A stretch of 64,000 nt of DNA. Source: Neomicrococcus aestuarii. GTDB lineage: Bacteria > Actinomycetota > Actinomycetes > Actinomycetales > Micrococcaceae. This document shows, piece by piece, positions 32,957 through 41,361 of the stretch. A program made the position numbers and the translations under genes. Location of the stretch: assembly GCF_014201135.1 (NCBI RefSeq), contig NZ_JACHDR010000001.1:1488001-1552000 (forward strand). Reading direction: 5' to 3'. Below the pieces are notes generated by a model, which searched no databases, was not told the origin of the DNA, and saw only the letters and a program-made list of their open reading frames with translations. Each line of letters begins with the position of its first letter. The stretch's first letter is position 1.

Positions 32957-33814
32957 TCAAATCCCTGTCTCAGCACGTAACGCGGCGGGCCGGTTGCTGG
33001 TCAGTTGTTGGACGCCGAGACCGGTCAAATAGGTAGCGTCTGCGAGCGCGTCCACGGTCCACACGCGCAGCACGCGCCCCGAAGAAATCCACGAGGAGAC
33101 TTGCTCAGGATGTTCGCGCACAAATTCTTTGCCCGGCCCGGCAATTCCTACCACGCCAGTCCCGATGTTCTCGATCCCCCGGTTCAACGCCCCGGTCAGC
33201 ACATTGGTGACGGCGGTGCGGCCCAGCTGACCGAAGGCCAGTACTTCCTCGACTGCTTCCTCGGTCACGTCGGCCACGAGTTGGCACAAGAACTCGCTCG
33301 GCACGCTCTCGCGCAAGTACAGCATCGAGTCCGGATCAAAGCTCATCAAGCTCACCCGCACTTCACCAATCCGGGAAGACTCGGGGTCCCAGCCGTTCTT
33401 CATGAGCACTTCCAAGACGCGCTCTTCCAGCCGCCGCCCATAAGGAGAAGGATGCTTCAGCTCAATCGCGAGCCCCAAGGGTCGCCCGGCAGCAACGCAC
33501 AGTTCAATCAGCTCGGATAGCGTCACGAGCTGGGCGGACCGCGCGCCGTACGCGTCGGGAATGCGCTTGCCCTTCCATGAGGAGTAGTCGAAGCCGCGCA
33601 GCTCCTCCAGGGTTCGCGAGGAAATAGCACCCGCGCCGTCGGAGGTTCGCCCCAGTTCGAAGTCGTGGTGGCACACCACTTCTTGGTCTTCGCTCAAGTG
33701 GACGTCGCACTCCACGCCGTCCGCGCCCTCGGCGATGGCGTGCAAGTACGCCGCGCGCGTATTTTCGGCGTAAGTTGCGGACGAACCGCGGTGTGCAAAG
33801 AACAGTGTCCGCAT
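32957..33814 (-). CDS. Glycerophosphodiester phosphodiesterase
   Basis: 285-residue cytoplasmic GDPD, hydrolysing glycerophosphodiesters to glycerol-3-phosphate and an alcohol. Catalytic motifs: FFAHRGSSATYAENTRAA with the first His/Arg, DGVECDVHLSEDQEVVCHHDFELGRTSDG with Glu/Asp and the second His, and AIELKHPSPYG. TACGTT (33826-33821) ends six bases before the ATG, so it is probably leaderless. It is divergent from the DUF445 gene and has no transporter beside it. Confidence 0.88.
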   Translation of the reverse strand: MRTLFFAHRGSSATYAENTRAAYLHAIAEGADGVECDVHLSEDQEVVCHHDFELGRTSDGAGAISSRTLEELRGFDYSSWKGKRIPDAYGARSAQLVTLSELIELCVAAGRPLGLAIELKHPSPYGRRLEERVLEVLMKNGWDPESSRIGEVRVSLMSFDPDSMLYLRESVPSEFLCQLVADVTEEAVEEVLAFGQLGRTAVTNVLTGALNRGIENIGTGVVGIAGPGKEFVREHPEQVSSWISSGRVLRVWTVDALADATYLTGLGVQQLTSNRPAALRAETGI

Positions 33815-33877
33815 GCGTTAAACGTAATTGATCTATCGTGTTAACTCGGTGCCACGGTTCAGAAAAAGGAGCTCATT

Positions 33878-35119
33878 GTGGATGATGTCACACGCGCTCA
33901 AGCCCTGCGCAAGATGAAGGCCGTGGCCACGGGACTCCTCGTGGTGTTGGCGGTGATTTTCTGCGTGGCGTTCGCGCTGCAGGATCAGTATCCGTGGCTC
34001 GGCTACGTGCGCGCCGCGGCCGAGGGCGGCATGGTGGGTGCTCTCGCGGACTGGTTCGCGGTGACGGCTCTTTTCAAACATCCGATGGGCCTCAAAATCC
34101 CCCACACCGCCATCATTCCGCGCAAGAAGGACCAGATCGGCGAGACGCTCGGCGGTTTCGTCGAGGAAAACTTCCTCTCTGATGAGGTCCTCAAGGAAAA
34201 ACTCGGCAAGCTGAACGTCGCGGTTCCTGCTGGCGCGTGGCTTTCCGAACCCGCCAATAGCGAGCGCGTTGCGAAAGAAGGCGCCACGGTTATCCGCGGC
34301 GTCCTTGAAGTGGTGGAGGACGAGGACGTCCTGCGCCTCGTAGAGACGCTCGCCAAGAAACACATGTTGGCTCCGGAGTGGTCCTCCACGCTGGGCCGTG
34401 TGCTGGAGACGATCGTCCGGGATAACCACCATGCGCAGCTCGTGGATTTGCTGGTCACCAAGACCTACGAATGGGTGCAAGCCCACCCCGAGCGCGTCAC
34501 CGCGATGCTCTCTTCCCGCTCCCCCTCCTGGGTTCCGCGGTCCGTGGACATGTTCTTGGGCGAGAAGGTTTACCTCGAGATCGTGAAGTTCTTGAGCGAT
34601 GTGAACCGGGACAAGGACCACATGGTGCGACGCAGCATCACGGAGTGGTTGCACCAAGTGGCACAGGATATGCAGAAGGATCCTGCAACGATCGCCAAGG
34701 TGGAGCGCCTCAAGCACTCACTGTTGGGCGATCCGCAGCTGCGCGAGCTGGCGGCTACGAGCTGGTCTTCCATCAAGGCGGCCCTACTGGACGCGGTGGA
34801 AAACCCCGAGTCCGAGCTGCGCAAGTCCTTTGTTCGCGCCGTCGCGGACCTCGGTCGACGCCTCCAGGAGGACCAAACGCTGGCCCGCAAGGTGGACGCG
34901 TGGGTCCGCAACGCTGCGATTTACGTGGCCACCACCTACCGTCACCAGGCGGCAAGCCTGATCACGGAGACGGTGGCACTGTGGGACGGCGAGGAAACCA
35001 GCCGCAAGATCGAGCTCCAGGTGGGCCGCGACCTCCAGTTCATCCGCATCAACGGCACCGTGGTGGGCTCCCTCGCGGGGCTCGCTATTTACGCGCTGGC
35101 TTCAGCACTCTTCCATTAG
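33878..35119 (+). CDS. DUF445 membrane protein
   Basis: 413 residues, one hydrophobic segment near the N-terminus (ATGLLVVLAVIFCVAFALQD) and one at the C-terminus (TVVGSLAGLAIYALASALF), with the DUF445 core between them: GYVRAAAEGGMVGALADWFAVTALFKHPMGLKIPHTAIIPRKKDQIGETLGGFVEENFL. Function is unknown. The GTG start at 33878 follows AAAAGGAG. Its stop overlaps the stop of the opposing EcsC-like gene by four bases. Confidence 0.82.
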   Translation: MDDVTRAQALRKMKAVATGLLVVLAVIFCVAFALQDQYPWLGYVRAAAEGGMVGALADWFAVTALFKHPMGLKIPHTAIIPRKKDQIGETLGGFVEENFLSDEVLKEKLGKLNVAVPAGAWLSEPANSERVAKEGATVIRGVLEVVEDEDVLRLVETLAKKHMLAPEWSSTLGRVLETIVRDNHHAQLVDLLVTKTYEWVQAHPERVTAMLSSRSPSWVPRSVDMFLGEKVYLEIVKFLSDVNRDKDHMVRRSITEWLHQVAQDMQKDPATIAKVERLKHSLLGDPQLRELAATSWSSIKAALLDAVENPESELRKSFVRAVADLGRRLQEDQTLARKVDAWVRNAAIYVATTYRHQAASLITETVALWDGEETSRKIELQVGRDLQFIRINGTVVGSLAGLAIYALASALFH

Positions 35120-36129
35120 GAATTTTGAGTACGACGACGCCGCTCGGCTTCGATTTCTTCCTCTACGGCACGCTCTGCTTGCGAACGCTCAGCGTCCGTG
35201 CGGTGATCATCGCCTGACGAAGCGGTGCCTGCGGAAGGCGAGGCTGCGTCGTCGTGCTTTCGAGAAAAAATAGTGGACACCGGCGCGATAACGCGTGCAA
35301 TTTCGGCGAACTTGTTGCCGCCCTTGGCGTCATCCTGATGTTCGGCTTCGCGTTTGGCTTCCTTGGCAGCATCCACTTCGTGACGGTACTCCTCGTAGCC
35401 GTTCGTCGTGATTTCACCAGGGATGACGGTTGGCAGGGGCCCGAACGCGAGCTGCGCGGTCTCAACGACCTTCTTACCCAGAATGCGGTTACCCACGCCG
35501 CCCACGGCAGCGCCGATGCCGAACGGGATCGCACGCCCCAACATCGATGCACCTTGGGTAGCGAGCATGCGCTGAAGGAAGCGCTTCTGAATCTGCTTCG
35601 CGGCAACGTCCCACAGACCACCCTTTCCGGTGGTGCCCTGACTGAACGCGGCGCCCCAGCCGGCCATCGGGCCTGCGCCCTTACCGGCGGCCTGACGCGT
35701 GAGCGCGGAAATCATGGAGGAGCCTTCATCGCCCATGAGGATCGCCATGACGAGAGCGCGTGACTTCTCTGGGTCCTCAGTGGAGATGCCGTGGAGTTCG
35801 GCCAAAGACTGCGCGTAGAGCGCACTGGCCTCAAGGAATCCCACGGTGGCGACGGCGGAGAGGCCAATCGACGTGACCGTACCAATGCCCGGGACGGCCG
35901 CGGTTGCGCCAACTCCCGCACCGGTTGCGGTCACCGCCAGCATGTACTCTTTCTCAACTTCTTTTGCGAGCTGCGCAGCCGTGGCATCCGGGTGCTTCTT
36001 ACGCAAGTAGTTCAAGTGGCCAATGACGAAGGGACGCTGGAGCCCGACGGCCTGGATGATGGCCTTCTGGATGCCCTTGGCTGGCTTGCCGTTGGCATCA
36101 ACAACTTTATTGGCTAGAAAGTTCTTCAT
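35116..36129 (-). CDS. EcsC-like protein, function unknown
   Basis: 337 residues. The region around residues 65-105 is glycine/alanine-rich and hydrophobic (GAGVGATAAVPGIGTVTSIGLSAVATVGFLEASALYAQSLAELHG), as in EcsC family proteins, and a second such stretch lies near 195-220 (GRAIPFGIGAAVGGVGNRILG). The C-terminal 80 residues are highly charged. AGGTGGAG lies before the ATG. Its last codons (RRRRTQNS) contain a copy of the 13-mer repeat. The family includes membrane-associated proteins without known activity. Confidence 0.55.
   Translation of the reverse strand: MKNFLANKVVDANGKPAKGIQKAIIQAVGLQRPFVIGHLNYLRKKHPDATAAQLAKEVEKEYMLAVTATGAGVGATAAVPGIGTVTSIGLSAVATVGFLEASALYAQSLAELHGISTEDPEKSRALVMAILMGDEGSSMISALTRQAAGKGAGPMAGWGAAFSQGTTGKGGLWDVAAKQIQKRFLQRMLATQGASMLGRAIPFGIGAAVGGVGNRILGKKVVETAQLAFGPLPTVIPGEITTNGYEEYRHEVDAAKEAKREAEHQDDAKGGNKFAEIARVIAPVSTIFSRKHDDAASPSAGTASSGDDHRTDAERSQAERAVEEEIEAERRRRTQNS
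35128..35140 (+). repeat. Repeat copy 6, AGTACGACGACGC
   Basis: Exact copy at the junction of two converging genes, within the last codons of the EcsC-like gene and nine bases past the DUF445 stop. Read on the minus strand as R-R-R-R-T. Confidence 0.8.
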
Positions 36130-36249
36130 AACTCCACCGTATGTTGTCCGAGGTTTGATTTACTACCGCGCCGGGCGGTGATTCGCCCACGGCGCACCAA
36201 CTTTGTTAACAGTGTAAGGAAAATTCCGCACGCTGTGAGGACTGAATGC

Positions 36250-36900
36250 TCAGGTCGCGGCGGCCTTGACGTAATGGCTCAAGAACACCTTGAGGTCAAC
36301 CTTCTCATCGACGCCCACGCGGTGACCCATGTAGGGATACGTCCTCGCAGTGAGGCGTGTGTGCTCCTCAAGCCAGGACCGTGAGTGCTCGACGGCGTCC
36401 GGGTTGATCACCACATCATCAACGTCCCGGCCCCAAAAGTAGGGCGGTCGCTGGGCGGGGTCCTCGTGCGGGGCGTCCTCGGTCATCGCGAGCAGCTCGT
36501 TAGAGAGCACGAATCCGCTAAGTCCCGCCACGCACGTGAACTGTTGGGGCCGAAGCCGTTGGAGCGTCGAGGCCATCGCCATACCTTGCGAAAAGCCCAC
36601 TAAGGAGATGCTCTTATAGCCTTGCGCTTCGGTGTCGATCCAGTGATACACCCGCTGCGTCGCCGAAAGCACTTCGCTGAAATCATGCGTCAGAAAATAG
36701 TCCAGCAAGAACCACCCGTAGTCCTCGCCAATCTCCAACCCGCCGCGCAAAGCAACGGCGGTGGCGTTTGCGGGAACCGCGTCAAAGAGTTCCGCCATGC
36801 GCTGTTCGCTGGATCCGTAGCCGTGAAAAAACATCACCAGGTCCGTGCCCTCGCGCTCATGGCGAGGCCGCGAATAGATGGCCTTGAGTTCAGTGCTCAC
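36250..36900 (-). CDS. Alpha/beta hydrolase, carboxylesterase/phospholipase type
   Basis: 216-residue esterase of the YpfH/Est family. Visible motifs: oxyanion HGYGSSEQ, nucleophile elbow GFSQGM with catalytic Ser, Asp in WGRDVDDVV, and His in YMGHRV. The GTG start at 36900 overlaps the stop of the upstream phosphatase/nuclease gene (GTGA), so it is translationally coupled; a longer open frame upstream overlaps that gene and is rejected. Probably cytoplasmic, since no signal peptide is present. Natural substrate is unknown. Confidence 0.8.
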   Translation of the reverse strand: MSTELKAIYSRPRHEREGTDLVMFFHGYGSSEQRMAELFDAVPANATAVALRGGLEIGEDYGWFLLDYFLTHDFSEVLSATQRVYHWIDTEAQGYKSISLVGFSQGMAMASTLQRLRPQQFTCVAGLSGFVLSNELLAMTEDAPHEDPAQRPPYFWGRDVDDVVINPDAVEHSRSWLEEHTRLTARTYPYMGHRVGVDEKVDLKVFLSHYVKAAAT

Positions 36901-38270
36901 GTACCAAACGGTAGCGCGATATCCACCCAGACCAAATGATGATCGGACACGTCGGCACCGCTTTCGGCGCTCAAGAGCTCCGCGCTGGCGTTCGCCGGCT
37001 CCGGCCAAAACACGCCTGAGCCCTCAATCTGCGCATCCTTGGAGGGGAGCACGTAGTCCACTCGCATAGGACCTTGAGAGAACTGCGCGGTGTTGGTGGC
37101 CGCTCGCGAGAGGGAAATCAAGGCGTTGGACTTTGCCGGATTGAGGAAATCCCCGGCCAGAATTCCTGGCCCAGCGGACAAAAGCCCACCCTTCGAAGTT
37201 GGCATGGGATCTTGGACTTGGTCCAACGCTCGCAAATCGTCGATGGCGGTGGAAGAACCTGCCTGCGCATTCAGATCCCCGAGGATCACAAAACTCGCTC
37301 CCGCTTTCAGGCCACCCTTTTCGCCGGAGTCATCCACGATGTACTCCGCGGCTTCCCCGCCGCTGACATAGTCCTTGACCAAGCGGACTTCATCATGATT
37401 GCGGCGCACGTTCCGTTGCTCTTCGCCGTCAAAGGCCGGCGGCGTGGGATGGGACGCGATGACATGCACCGTTTCCCCATGGACCAACAGGGGAACATCC
37501 CACAGCGACTTACTCGGAAGCCGCAAAGATTTCGACGCCAGCTCGCCGTAGAAATCCGCCGGCATGAGATTGTTCGGCATCGAAGACCATTTAAGCTCTT
37601 GGAAAGTACGGACGTTCGTGGAGTCAATGGGGTACTTGGAGAACAACACCATGCCGTACTGGCCCGGGAACTCACCAAACCCATAAGCGTCACCCGCTCC
37701 CCCAACACTGCCGTCGCCGTCTAGGTCGGCACCGCTCTGCACGCCAGTGTTGGACGGCGCCACATAGACGAACGGGTAGAAGATCGCTTTCTCGTTGCCT
37801 TGAGAGATTCCTAAGAAGTTCCGCTCGAACGCCGCGGCGGCGGCGGCTTCGGCGTCGTAATCAAATTCGTTCAACAGCACTACGTCCGGGCGCGTGCGCT
37901 GAATGATCTTCGCAACCGCGGCTGCCTGCTCACTAGCGCCGCTATTTAGCTCGTCTGCGAGCGCGCCCTCGGAGGAGCGAAACATGGAGACGTTGAACGT
38001 GGCGAAACGAATGGACGCTGCGGACACAGAACTACTTCCTGAGGAGGTGGACGGCGCTTCACTAGCGGCGCTTACCGAAGCCGTGGCTTCAGAAGCTTGC
38101 GCGGCGCCGCTGGCGTTCGGGGCAGTTGACGCTGTTTCCGCCGCTGCAGACGATACAGCCGCAGAACTGGCGGGACTCAAGTGATCCGAGTTCGCGGGCG
38201 GGGCATGGAACGCTAATACGCTGGCGGCTAGAAGCGCTGCAGCGTAGGTCGAGGCGGACCATGAAAGCAC
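36897..38270 (-). CDS. Exported endonuclease/exonuclease/phosphatase family protein
   Basis: 457 residues with an N-terminal signal peptide (YAAALLAASVLAFHAPP), an Ala/Ser-rich linker to about residue 85, then an EEP fold domain: FATFNVSMFRS, RPDVVLLNEFDYD with catalytic Glu, HVIASHPTPPAF, FVILGDLNAQ with Asp/Asn, and DYVLPS...SDHHLVWVDIAL with the closing His. Probably an extracellular phosphatase or nuclease. The GTG start at 38270 is preceded by TAAATT ending six bases before, so it is likely leaderless. It is coupled to the esterase gene downstream. Confidence 0.8.
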   Translation of the reverse strand: MLSWSASTYAAALLAASVLAFHAPPANSDHLSPASSAAVSSAAAETASTAPNASGAAQASEATASVSAASEAPSTSSGSSSVSAASIRFATFNVSMFRSSEGALADELNSGASEQAAAVAKIIQRTRPDVVLLNEFDYDAEAAAAAAFERNFLGISQGNEKAIFYPFVYVAPSNTGVQSGADLDGDGSVGGAGDAYGFGEFPGQYGMVLFSKYPIDSTNVRTFQELKWSSMPNNLMPADFYGELASKSLRLPSKSLWDVPLLVHGETVHVIASHPTPPAFDGEEQRNVRRNHDEVRLVKDYVSGGEAAEYIVDDSGEKGGLKAGASFVILGDLNAQAGSSTAIDDLRALDQVQDPMPTSKGGLLSAGPGILAGDFLNPAKSNALISLSRAATNTAQFSQGPMRVDYVLPSKDAQIEGSGVFWPEPANASAELLSAESGADVSDHHLVWVDIALPFGT

Positions 38271-38363
38271 CGTTTCAATTTACCCACCGGTAACCCCCAG
38301 CGGAAGAGGTCCGCCGAAATGTTAGCCAATCGCAACCTAAACGTAACTACGGAAGGCGCGCAG

Positions 38364-38376
38364 GCGTCGTCGTACT
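38364..38376 (-). repeat. Repeat copy 7, AGTACGACGACGC
   Basis: Exact copy between genes, five bases past the stop of the spermidine-synthase-like gene. Confidence 0.8.
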
Positions 38377-38381
38377 GGCTA

Positions 38382-39158
38382 CTAAACGGCCTTGAATTGA
38401 GCGGGCAGCGCGTCCATTCGCAAGTCCCGCTCAAGCGCCGTGAGGTTCTCAAAAGGGACCTGCGACGCGGCAAACACCACGTTCCCGCTCCGGCGCCCCT
38501 TGAACATCGCGGGATCGGAAATCATCGCGACGTGCTCAAACACCTCGCTCAGAATCTGGGATTCGCGCCGGACCTCCTCGAGTTTGGAATTGTCCCCGCA
38601 ATTGGCCAGGTAGAGCCCGCCCACATCCAAAACCCGCTTGATCTGCTCCGCAAATTCCTTGCTCGACACACTCGCCGGCGTCTTATTGCCCGCAAACACG
38701 TCGCGAATAATGATGTCCCGCGTGTTCTCCGTGAGGGTCGGAGTGACCTTGGCGGCATCGCCCACACGCAACCGCAACAGCGGCGCTTTCGGCAGATCAA
38801 ACCACTCCCGCACATAATTGGCGAGCTTCCCATCCAACTCCACCACCACTTGGCGGCTCGTCGGGTACTTCGCCGTGAACCAGCGCGCCATCGAGCACGC
38901 GCCGCCGCCCAAGTGCAACACCCTGCGATACGGCGCCGGACCGGCCGGCCACTGATTGATCGCCGCGGCCATCCACCGCATGTACTCAAATTCCAGGCGC
39001 AACGGATCGTTGAGATCAACGTGAGAACTCTGCACGCCGTTAACCCGTAGCAGCCACGAGGATTCCCCGTAGTGATCGCGCTCAAGGGACGCCGTGCCCG
39101 TGTCGATTTGATACGTGCCCGGAACGGGAGCGGTGCCCTGCTTAGCCATGCCGCTCAT
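38382..39158 (-). CDS. Spermidine-synthase-like methyltransferase-fold protein
   Basis: 258 residues with the spermidine synthase/Rossmann fold: RVLHLGGGACSMARWFTAKYPTSRQVVVELDGKLANYVREWF (nucleotide-site Gly loop and acidic residue), VGDAAKV, and RDVFAGNKTPASVSSKEFAEQI. The usual polyamine-site aspartates are not all visible, so it may not make spermidine; many actinobacterial relatives are annotated as spermidine synthase-like or fused-MFS fragments with unknown activity. It is divergent from the MazG-like gene. Two ATGs (39158 and 39149) are possible starts. Confidence 0.75.
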   Translation of the reverse strand: MSGMAKQGTAPVPGTYQIDTGTASLERDHYGESSWLLRVNGVQSSHVDLNDPLRLEFEYMRWMAAAINQWPAGPAPYRRVLHLGGGACSMARWFTAKYPTSRQVVVELDGKLANYVREWFDLPKAPLLRLRVGDAAKVTPTLTENTRDIIIRDVFAGNKTPASVSSKEFAEQIKRVLDVGGLYLANCGDNSKLEEVRRESQILSEVFEHVAMISDPAMFKGRRSGNVVFAASQVPFENLTALERDLRMDALPAQFKAV

Positions 39159-39208
39159 GTTAGTGCGTTCTCACGCGGCACCCCACTTCGGCACCCTCTG
39201 TCACCACT

Positions 39209-39550
39209 CTGTCGCCAGCCCGCGATGAAGCCCTCGAAGTTCGCAAGCTTTACGAAATCTTGGAAGAGCGCTTCAACGGTAAAACGTGGTCACTCCACGA
39301 GCTCATGATCGGCTTCTCCAACGATGTTGGCTACATTGGCCGTCTTCTCCTGGCGCATGATGGCACGTGGAACATCGACGGTGACGCGGACGCTGAGCTC
39401 AAGCACAAGCTGGCCGAGACGCTGTGGTGGGTGTTTGTGCTCGCGGACAAGCTTGAGATCGACATCGATGAGGCGTTCACGGACACCATGAAGAGCATCC
39501 GCGCCGGGCTCGATTCCACCATTGCGCGGACCGCACCGGCGGAGCAGTAG
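39209..39550 (+). CDS. MazG-like nucleotide pyrophosphohydrolase domain protein, start uncertain
   Basis: About 97-113 residues of an all-alpha NTP-pyrophosphatase-like fold: LYEILEERFNGKTWSLHELMIGFSNDVGYIGRLLLAHDG, then LKHKLAETLWWVFVLADKLEIDIDEAFTDTMKSIRAGL, with an acidic helix pair typical of MazG relatives. Protein-like sequence extends upstream of the only accepted start in frame (TTG 39260), through DEALEVRKLYE to about 39209, where CTG is the sole option. The frame closes at a TAG at 39161. The N-terminus is thus unusual; either a rare start codon or a frameshift near 39160-39200 is involved. Confidence 0.6.
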   Translation: MSPARDEALEVRKLYEILEERFNGKTWSLHELMIGFSNDVGYIGRLLLAHDGTWNIDGDADAELKHKLAETLWWVFVLADKLEIDIDEAFTDTMKSIRAGLDSTIARTAPAEQ

Positions 39551-39568
39551 GGCTAAGCGTTAAACACG

Positions 39569-39613
39569 AGAGGGTGTTCAAGTCCGCGAAAATCGCGAGA
39601 TTGAACACCCTCT
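39569..39613. terminator. Bidirectional terminator before tRNA-Lys
   Basis: Perfect 13-bp inverted repeat (39569-39581 and 39601-39613) between the end of the MazG-like gene and the 3' end of tRNA-Lys. Confidence 0.82.
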
Positions 39614-39620
39614 GACGTGG

Positions 39621-39693
39621 TGGGCCCTGCGGGGATCGAACCCGCGACCAGCGGATTAAAAGTCCGATGCTCTACCATCTGAGCTAAAGGCCC
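39621..39693 (-). tRNA. tRNA-Lys (TTT)
   Basis: A 73-base cloverleaf with acceptor GGGCCTT/AGGGCCC, D-arm GCTCAGATGGTAGAGC, anticodon loop CTTTTAA with anticodon TTT, T-loop TTCGATC and discriminator A. Confidence 0.95.
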
Positions 39694-39833
39694 AGACCTC
39701 GAAAGGTCAGGTTCCATGGTAGTACATCCCGTTGATTCCTTAGAATCAGAGATTAAGGACGACGACGCAGCTCACCTCCCGCTGGCCCCTTCCGTTTCCT
39801 TGGGGTTCAGATGGCGGGGGTATTCTTCACTGC

Positions 39834-40487
39834 ATGAGTTCTCGGCACAACCATCACGTTTCTGGCGTTCGGCCCCGCCGACCGGTGCCCTTTGAACCGC
39901 GCGCTTTTGAACCCTTTGAGGGCGGGACAGATCCCGCTCGCACGTCCGAGGCCGCTCATCTTTCCGCGGCCGCGCTGGTTCGCGGAGGCCGTGAGTCTGA
40001 GAGCGCCGAAGTGCATGAGCGCCTCGTGACCCTGACCGAGCGCGAAGGCCTCGAAGCTATCGCCGAGCTGTGGGCCGAAAGCCCGGCAGTGACGTTACCT
40101 GGCGCGTTGTGGCGCCTCTATGCCTTGCGCAGTTCTATTACTTCCGATCCCGAGCGAGCGTCGGCGCTGTTCCGCGATGGCCGCGCTTCAGCTCCCGTTG
40201 CTACCGCAGTTGCGGGCGTTGCCGAGCCGCCGACCGCCGTGGAGCTTGTGAAAATGGCCGACTCGGTGCTCTCTGGGGCATTCAACGGCGACTTCGATGT
40301 TGCCCTGGAACGGGCGGCCGCTTTTTGCCGTGTGGTGGCGATCGGTCAGACTCACCACGCTGACGCTGCTGAGGTCACTTCAGCACAACGAGCCGCCGAT
40401 TTCACCAAGAATTCGGCACGTCTCATCAAGACTGCAGAACAGTTGGAAGCGGCTGCCCGACTCTGGCGACGCGGTGAACTTGATTAG
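39834..40487 (+). CDS. Hypothetical actinobacterial protein
   Basis: 217 residues, not recognised. The first 50 residues are basic and Pro-rich (HHVSGVRPRRPVPFEPRAFEPFEGG). The rest is helical, with LTEREGLEAIAELWAESPAVTLPGALWRLYALRSSI and a C-terminal helix LIKTAEQLEAAARLWRRGELD. No membrane segment or signal peptide. TATTCT (39821-39826) ends seven bases before the ATG, suggesting a leaderless transcript. The gene precedes the DUF47-PiT phosphate genes but is separated by 250 bp, so a link is not established. Confidence 0.6.
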   Translation: MSSRHNHHVSGVRPRRPVPFEPRAFEPFEGGTDPARTSEAAHLSAAALVRGGRESESAEVHERLVTLTEREGLEAIAELWAESPAVTLPGALWRLYALRSSITSDPERASALFRDGRASAPVATAVAGVAEPPTAVELVKMADSVLSGAFNGDFDVALERAAAFCRVVAIGQTHHADAAEVTSAQRAADFTKNSARLIKTAEQLEAAARLWRRGELD

Positions 40488-40696
40488 CGTCACGTTACGC
40501 GCTCTTAAGCTTGACTCAGCCGCGTCCGCGGAGCAGACTTATGGCCGACGTCGGGCCGCGGTAACCCCGGGCTCCAACATTTAGCCGCCTAGAGCGGCCT
40601 TCCGCCGAGAGGCGTTCCCGGTCCGGCGTCGATTAAAAGCCTGAGTATGACGAATTAACCTTGTAGACATTTTGGGTTTACCTATTCTTTTCTCAG

Positions 40697-40702
40697 TACA
40701 CT
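40697..40702 (+). promoter_or_regulatory. Candidate -10 of the DUF47-PiT operon
   Basis: TACACT lies 36 bases before the GTG start of the DUF47 gene. Upstream, 40488-40696 holds no gene and no clear inverted repeat; GTTTACC at 40676-40682 resembles half of a PHO-box unit but is single. Confidence 0.4.
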
Positions 40703-40738
40703 GTTGCTGTTCTGTCGTCCTCCCTCTGGCGGTCTCTT

Positions 40739-41356
40739 GTGAAGCTTTCGCTGTTCCCCACTGAGCATCGGGGTCTTGCGCTGTTGCTCAATGTGTCCAG
40801 CGATGTTCGCGAATGCATTTCTGCGCTGTCTCAGAGCTTGGGGGCCGCTACCGAAGAACGCGTGCAATTGGCTTTGGACTGCGAACGCGCAGAGAATCGC
40901 AGCACGGATCACCATCACGCGTTGCTGACCCACTTGCGCAGTTCCTATGTCAGCCCTATCCCTCGCGAAGACCTGTATCAGTTCTCGCTGTATCTTCACG
41001 ACGCTACGAGCCACCTTGCAGGTGCCGCGAAGGCGCTATCTCACATGCCGATCGACCGCCTTCCTAGGGTGGTGTCCGATCAGCTCGAGGTATTGGACCG
41101 GCAGTCCGAGCTCTTCGCGGACATCATTCGCCGTCTCGATAATTTGGGTCAGCTAGAGCTCAAGTGGCTGGACATGCTGCGCTTGTCCAAGCGCATGAGC
41201 CGTGCTCACCAAGTGTGGTTGACCGAGTTGAGCTCTTATCAGCGCGTTGGCAGCTATGCGCGCGATCTCGCTTTCGCGGACCAGTTGCATGAGGCAATGC
41301 TGTGCTTCCGGGCCATTGCGGATCATTTGGGTCTGATTCTGGTCAGAGAGTCCTAA
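40739..41356 (+). CDS. DUF47 (PhoU-like) phosphate transport regulator
   Basis: 205-residue all-helical protein of the PhoU-like DUF47 family, which accompanies and modulates PiT transporters. Features are the N-terminal MKLSLFPTEHRGLALLLNVSSDVRECISALSQSL and LRSSYVSPIPREDLYQFSLYLHDATSHL. GTG start. It ends five bases before the GTG start of the PiT gene, a standard DUF47-PiT operon. A separate phoU for the Pst system is not seen in the window. Confidence 0.82.
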   Translation: MKLSLFPTEHRGLALLLNVSSDVRECISALSQSLGAATEERVQLALDCERAENRSTDHHHALLTHLRSSYVSPIPREDLYQFSLYLHDATSHLAGAAKALSHMPIDRLPRVVSDQLEVLDRQSELFADIIRRLDNLGQLELKWLDMLRLSKRMSRAHQVWLTELSSYQRVGSYARDLAFADQLHEAMLCFRAIADHLGLILVRES

Positions 41357-41361
41357 TCACG

